Positions 58,744 to 64,000 of a stretch of 64,000 nt of DNA are shown here, one piece after another. The position numbers and the translations under genes were made by a program. This stretch comes from Boswellia sacra (Eukaryota; Streptophyta; Magnoliopsida; Sapindales; Burseraceae), in NCBI GenBank assembly GCA_013180625.2, contig SNVD02004565.1, forward strand, positions 620,001-684,000, written 5' to 3'. Within the stretch, counting starts at the first letter, position 1. Each line of letters starts with the position of its first letter. The notes under the pieces were generated by a model. That model had not been told where the DNA came from, made no database searches, and saw only the letters and a program-made list of their open reading frames with translations.

Positions 58744-59277
58744 ATGTTTCAGGCAACTATTAACGACGACAGCGACGCTACTTCTCTCAGTGCTGGCTTG
58801 CTCATTAGCACGAGCAGCACCACTTGCTCCTCAGACAAATACGCTAGCGTCTGGCGTCGAAGCTTTCATGTTGTTACTGTTAGCATTTTCATCTCTCTCA
58901 GGAGAGCTACTCCTGTTGCTCCTGTTGACCAGCATGTCATTGACGTTGACATTCCAACTGGGTGTAACGAGAGCGAAGAAAAGGCTAAACTGCAGGCTGT
59001 TGTTCGGGATATTGTAAAACAGAGGAAGCTGAACTCGCTGAAGGAATTCGGGAGCATTCAAAGAGTCGCACATGTGTTTCGTTCTCACTTGGAGAATGGA
59101 ATTGATGGTGTTCAAGCTCAAGACCCATCAAAAGAAGTAACATTGGACGCTCAAAGAAAAAACTTTTTCTACTTTTTATGGGACGCTAGCAACAGATTGA
59201 CCATTCTTCTCTTATTAATATCAGCTGGGCTGTCTTTCCCTAATGGAATCATGGAGGAAGGTTACAGGTACTGTTAA
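58744..59277 (+). pseudogene. Plasma-membrane Ca2+-ATPase (ACA12/13 type) N-terminal fragment
   Basis: About 177 codons from MFQATIND. A Trp-centred basic amphipathic stretch (WRRSFHVVTVSIFISLRR) matches the N-terminal calmodulin-binding autoinhibitory segment of plant ACA pumps. Then comes a Leu/Gly region (LKEFGSIQRVAHVFRSHLENG) and the first membrane helix (FFYFLWDASNRLTILLLLIS). The usual FG-N-Y-PP-K stretch before helix 1 seems missing. The frame stops at YRYC where the family continues YGW; no ATPase sequence follows in the window (phosphorylation DKTGT motif absent). Either a pseudogene or, less likely, an exon ending at a GTACTG donor at 59269 with the Copia element in its intron. Confidence 0.7.
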
Positions 59278-59448
59278 AGTTAATGGAAAATGTTACTATT
59301 TTTTTATTAGTTTTTCCTATTTTTATGTAAGTGAAGGTCAGTTCATGTATTTATTAACTCTTAATTTTTTGCATTTATTGCAGTCTTTTTAGGAGGTGAC
59401 ATGAGCAGCGGTGATCATAGGTTGAGACAGCACTTAGTGATACTAATT

Positions 59449-59913
59449 GTGAAGTGTAAGGTGTGAAGGCATTTTGCCTTTCACACTACCTTCACACAAT
59501 CCCACATCGGTGGGATTCAAAATCAAAGTGGGGAGGCGAGGCTATATAATAAAGCCTCCTCCTCCCCTTACACTTGTACCAAGCTTCTGTATTAAGCTTT
59601 TCTCTTCTTCCTCCCTTGTAATCTCCTCCATTTTAATTGTGAGAGAGATTGTAATATTTTTCTTTATAGTGAAATATTTTCGGTCTTGTCCCGTGGAGGT
59701 TTCCCTCAAATTGAGGGTTTTACCACGTTAAATATTTGTGTCTTTATTTTCTTTAATTGCCTTTAATTTATTTACTATGGTAAGGCTGAGCCGCCCAAGT
59801 TGTCTATTTTATTTATTGTGGAGGGCAGTGCCACCCAAATTGTTATTTCTAACATAACAATTTGTTTCTTGTCTTTTATTTGAGCTGCGGTAGGAGTGTT
59901 CAATCTCCTAACA
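59449..59913 (+). repeat. 5' LTR of the Tork-type Copia element (left border uncertain)
   Basis: The right border is clear: it ends CTCCTAACA one base before the primer-binding site. The left border is set at TGTGAAGTGTAAGG but could lie a few tens of bases away. A TATA box TATATAATAAA is near 59541-59551, followed by pyrimidine-rich leader sequence and a GAGGG-rich R/U5-like region. Confidence 0.65.
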
Positions 59914-59914
59914 G

Positions 59915-59932
59915 TGGTATCAGAGCAAGGTT
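59915..59932 (+). promoter_or_regulatory. Primer-binding site, initiator Met tRNA
   Basis: TGGTATCAGAGCAAGGTT, the classical plant Copia primer-binding site, one base after the LTR. Confidence 0.93.
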
Positions 59933-60236
59933 GCGAAGGCAGAGCCAAGGGTTAGGACAGTGAGTGGTTACTTGTATGGTTATATACATGTCTAGGAAAA
60001 CTTTGTCAAAAAGACGATAAGAGTCTAAGGAGACTGGATTTTAAGTGGGACCGCTTGTGACCCCTCCAGTGTTTCCTGGAAGCTTTCCTGGTGTATATTA
60101 AATCGTACCGGCACTTACTACTATTCTTGGTTACTGTTTAGCAGTGGTGTACGTATACGGATACTGTTACTGTTCACGTATACGATACTATTCAAGGGTA
60201 CTGTTCACATATACGGTACTGTTCACTGCAAGACAA

Positions 60237-63200
60237 ATGGCAGCCAAATTCAAGATAGAGAAGTTCGATGGAAACAACTTTGGGCTATGGAAAATTAAAA
60301 TAAAGGCTATCTTGAGAAAAGAAAATTGCCTTGAAGCAATTGATGGAAGACCGGAAAATATGCAAGATGAAAATAAATGGGAGAAGATAGATGGTGATGC
60401 GATGGCAAGTCTACATCTAGCAGTTGCAGATGAAGTGCTGTCAAGTATTCAAGAATTAAACTCTGCAAAGGAGATTTGGGATACTTTGACAAGCTTGTAT
60501 GAAGCCAAATCTCTACACAACAAAATTTTCTTGAAAAGGAAGCTGTACACTCTTCGTATGTCAGAAACCACTCCGGTGACTGAACATATCAACACTTTGA
60601 AGACGTTATTCTCTCAACTCTCAACCATGGAGCATAACATAGAAGAGAAGGAACGTGCTGAGCTTCTACTTCAGAGTCTACCTGATTCATATGATAATCT
60701 CATCCTCAACTTGGCAAATGGTTCAATGAAGTCATCTCTAGTCTTTAATGATGTTGCGGCTGCTGTCTTAGAAGAAGAAAGCAGACGTAAAAACAAGGAA
60801 GACAGAATAATGACTTCTCAACATGCAGAGGCTTTATCCGCCAACAGAGGGAGATCAAGGGAACGTGGTTCCAGTGGGAGTCACAATCAGAACAGGGGAA
60901 AGTCTAAAGGAAGGAAGTTTATTAAATGCTACCATTGTGGAAAGCAAGGGCACGTGAAAAACGAGTGTTGGCATCTTAAGAAGAATGGAGAGGGAAACAG
61001 CAAAGGAAAAGAATCTGAGTCGTCAGGATCTCAGGGTTGTGTAGCAAGTACTTCAGGGAATGGCGAAATCTTGTGCAGCGAGGCAACAACAGTTGTGGAA
61101 GGCAGAAAAAGGTTTGCTGATATATGGTTAATTGATTCAGCAGCAACATGGCATATGACTTCTAGAAGAGATTGGTTCTATCAATATAAACCTATCTCAG
61201 AAGGGTCTGTGTACATGGGTGATGATCATGCCTTAAAAATCGCTGGTATTGGAACCATCAAAGTAAAAATGTTTGATGATACGATTCGCACTATCCAAGA
61301 TGTACGACATGTGACTGGCTTGAAGAAAAATTTGCTATCGATGGGACAGTTGGATGACCTCGGATGTGAATTCCATACGAAAAATGGGATCATGAAGGTT
61401 GTCAGAGGCGCACTTGTGGTGATGAAGGCAGAAAAGATTGCTGCTAACCTATACATGCTCCATGGAGAAACGGTTCAGGAGGCAGAAACAGCGGTTGCTA
61501 GTTCTGGAGAAGAATTGTCTATGATATGGCATCGAAGACTTGGCCATATGTCCGAAAAGGGTTTGAAGATTCTCTCTGATCGAAAACTGCTTCCTGGAAT
61601 TAAAACTGTAAGTTTACCATTCTGTGAGCATTGTGTTATTAGCAAGCAGAGTAGACTGAGTTTTAGCAGATCTATTGCTAGAGTAAAAACATTCTAGACT
61701 TGATTCATTCTGATGTTTGGGAATCACCGGTTACGTCCCTAGGAGGAGCAAACTATTTTTTATTGTTTGTGGATGATTATTCTAGGAGATGTTGGGTATA
61801 TGTCATCAAGAAAAAGTCAGATGTATTTCCTGTATTCAAAGCCTTCAAAGCACAAGTGGAACTTGAATCCGGAAAAAGGATCAAGTGTTTGAGGACAGAT
61901 AATGGGAGAGAATTCTGCAACAAGGAGTTTGACACATTTTGTAGTAAAGAAGGTGTGAAACGGCAGAAGACAGTTGCTTACACACCACAACAAAATGGAG
62001 TGGCAGAGCGGACGAATAGAACTCTCGCAGAAAAAATGAGAGCATTACTAAGGACTGCAGGTCTACCCAAGACATTTTGGGCAGAAGCAGCCACTACAGC
62101 CTGTTACTTGATAAATAGGTCTCCATCAACAGCAATTGAGATGAAGACACCTATGGAGATGTGGACCGGTAAGCCAACTGATTATTCCTCCCTTCATATT
62201 TTCGGATGTCCTGCTTATGTGATGTATCATGACCAAGAAAGAACGAAGCTGGATCCAAAATCCAGGAAATGTATCTTCTTGGGATATGCTGATGGAGTAA
62301 AGGGGTATCGCTTATGGGATCCTACTGCCCATAAGATTGTCATCAGCAGGGATGTTGTCTTTATAGAAGACATGTTTAAATGTGAAGAAAGTGATAGCAC
62401 GAAGAAAAATGTTGAGACTGTATCAATACAGGAAGAAACAGTTTCTTCTGAAGCAATACCAGAACACGATGATCAAGAACCAGTTGAGTCTGAAGCACCT
62501 GAAGTCCGTCGATCAACTCGAGAAAGAAGGGAACCTTCTTGGCACTCAGAATATGTGATGGCGAGCAATGTTGCATACTGTCTCCTAACAGAAGATGGGG
62601 AGCCTTCAACCTTTCAGGAGGCTATAAAAAGTTCTGATGCATCTCTATGGATGACAGCAATGCATGAAGAGATGGAAGCTTTAGACAAAAACAAGACATG
62701 GGATCTTGTGCCACTACCACATGGAAGAAAAGCCATCGGAAACAAATGGGTCTACAAGATCAAACGTGATGGGAATGATCAAGTGGAGCGGTATCGTGCT
62801 AGACTGGTGGTCAAAGGATATGCTCAGAAAGAAGGAGTTGATTTCAATGAGATATTCTCTCCTGTGGTAAGACTTACAACAATTCGAGTAGTCTTGGCTA
62901 TGTGTGCTACTTTTGACTTACACTTAGAGCAGTTAGATGTAAAAACTGCATTTCTTCATGGAGAACTTGAAGAAGAAATTTATATGCTCCAACCGGAAGG
63001 TTTTGTTAAAGAAGGAAAAGAAAACTTGGTTTGCAGGTTGACCAAATCTCTGTACGGCTTAAAACAGGCGCCAAGGTGTTGGTACAAGAGATTTGATTCA
63101 TTCATCATCAGCCTTGGGTACAACAGACTCAGTTCAGATCATTGTACTTATTACAAGAGGTTTGAGGAAGACTTTATCATTTTGCTGTTGTACGTGGACG

Positions 63201-64000
63201 ATATGTTGGTAACAGGCACCAACAAAGATCAGGTCCAAGAATTAAAGGCACAATTGGCTAGGGGTTTTGAAATGAAGGATTTAGGACCGGCAAACAAGAT
63301 TCTAGGGATGCAAATTCACCGAGACAGAAAAAACAGGAAGATTTGGCTATCTCAAAAGAACTACTTGAAGAAAATCTTGCGTCGCTTCAACATGCAAGAT
63401 TGTAAGCCAATTTCTACCCCATTTCCTGTTAATCATAAATTATCCTCAAGTATGAGTCCTAGCAATGAAGCGGAGAGGATGGAAATGTCTCGAGTACCGT
63501 ATGCATCAGCAGTAGGGAGCCTAATGTATGCTATGATTTGTACAAGACCAGACATTGCACAAGCAGTGGGAGCGGTCAGTAGATTCATGGCTAATCCGGG
63601 AGAGAGCATTGGAATTCTGTTAAGAGGATCCTTAGATACATCAAAGGAACCTCTGATGCTGCACTATGCTATGGGGGATCAGAGTTCATTGTCAATGGCT
63701 ATGTTGATTCAGATTTTGCAGGAGATATTGACAAAAGGAAGTCCACTACAGGCTATGTGTTTACACTTGCAGGAGGTGCTGTGAGCTGGGTATCTAAACT
63801 TCAAACTGTTGTGGCTCTATCTACAACAGAAGCAGAGTATATGGCAGCTACACAAGCTTGCAAGGAAGCTGTTTGGATCAAAAGGTTATTGGAGGAACTC
63901 GGGCACAAACAAGAGAAGATTTCTTTGTTTTGTGACAGTCAGAGTGCCTTGCATATCGTAAGGAATCCAGCCTTTCATTCAAGAACGAAGCACATAGGAG
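60237..64000 (+). pseudogene. gag-pol of the Tork-type Copia element, two frameshifts, partial
   Basis: Starts MAAKFKIEKFDGNN at 60237; an upstream in-frame Met at 60144 is less likely. UBN2-type Gag, zinc knuckle CYHCGKQGHVKNEC near 60930-60971, protease WLIDSAATWHM near 61123, GAG-pre-integrase (WHRRLGHMSEKGL, CEHCVISKQ), integrase (IHSDVW, RTDNGREF, TPQQNGVAERTNRT), reverse transcriptase (KWVYKIKRDG, KSLYGLKQAPRCWYKRF, LLYVDDMLVTG) and RNase H (ALSTTEAEYMAATQACKEA) reaching the edge. One missing base near 61690 splits integrase after RVKT; a second near 63605 throws RNase H out of frame. Otherwise open for 3.7 kb, so the element was active not long ago. Confidence 0.92.

Larger units (their letters stand above)
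59449..64000 (+). mobile_element. Tnt1/Tork-type Ty1/Copia retrotransposon, right end outside window
   Basis: 5' LTR, Met-tRNA primer-binding site, leader, then gag-pol in the order gag, protease, integrase, RT, RNase H typical of Copia. Only two single-base frameshifts are seen. The 3' LTR and target duplication lie beyond the edge, so age and borders cannot be measured. Confidence 0.9.

Overview
This is nuclear DNA from a flowering plant, most likely a eudicot. The evidence is spliced genes with GT-AG introns, AT-rich intergenic DNA, plant-only families (GPAT with a HAD-like half, EDR2_C/DUF1336, hydroxyproline galactosyltransferase) and several LTR retrotransposons. I cannot name the species from the sequence.

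Layout. (1) 337-1225, minus: first exon of a galectin-domain beta-1,3-galactosyltransferase running off the left edge. (2) 2651-11484 and 27667-36505: two copies, about 25 kb apart, of one block carrying a glycerol-3-phosphate acyltransferase (GPAT) gene followed by an exocyst EXO84 gene. Copy A keeps a normal GPAT and a wrecked, truncated EXO84. Copy B has GPAT substitutions in both acyltransferase signature motifs but an intact EXO84 that continues past the block to 37775. (3) 11485-27666, between the blocks: an old Sirevirus-like Copia retrotransposon (plus strand, 5' end missing) into which a second member of the same family (12996-23025, minus strand) has inserted. Both carry a third, 'env-like position' ORF. 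(4) 39900-41870: a secreted leucine-rich-repeat protein. (5) 42594-48153, minus: a nine-exon EDR2_C/DUF1336 gene with a probable N-myristoylated start. (6) 49015-56958: an unusual non-autonomous Ty3/gypsy-type element. It has a gag-protease ORF in sense and no reverse transcriptase or integrase. It also has a spliced ORF in antisense behind its own TATA box, palindromic minisatellites, and LTRs filled with covarying hairpins. (7) 58744-59277: a truncated plasma-membrane Ca2+-ATPase N-terminus. (8) about 59449 to the right edge: a fairly young Tnt1/Tork-type Copia element with two single-base frameshifts.

Most notable results are the reciprocal decay of the duplicated GPAT-EXO84 pair, a retrotransposon-linked duplication breakpoint with its empty insertion site preserved in the other copy, and the gypsy-type element with its antisense gene and hairpin arrays. 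All calls come from reading the sequence and from family knowledge; no database search was run.
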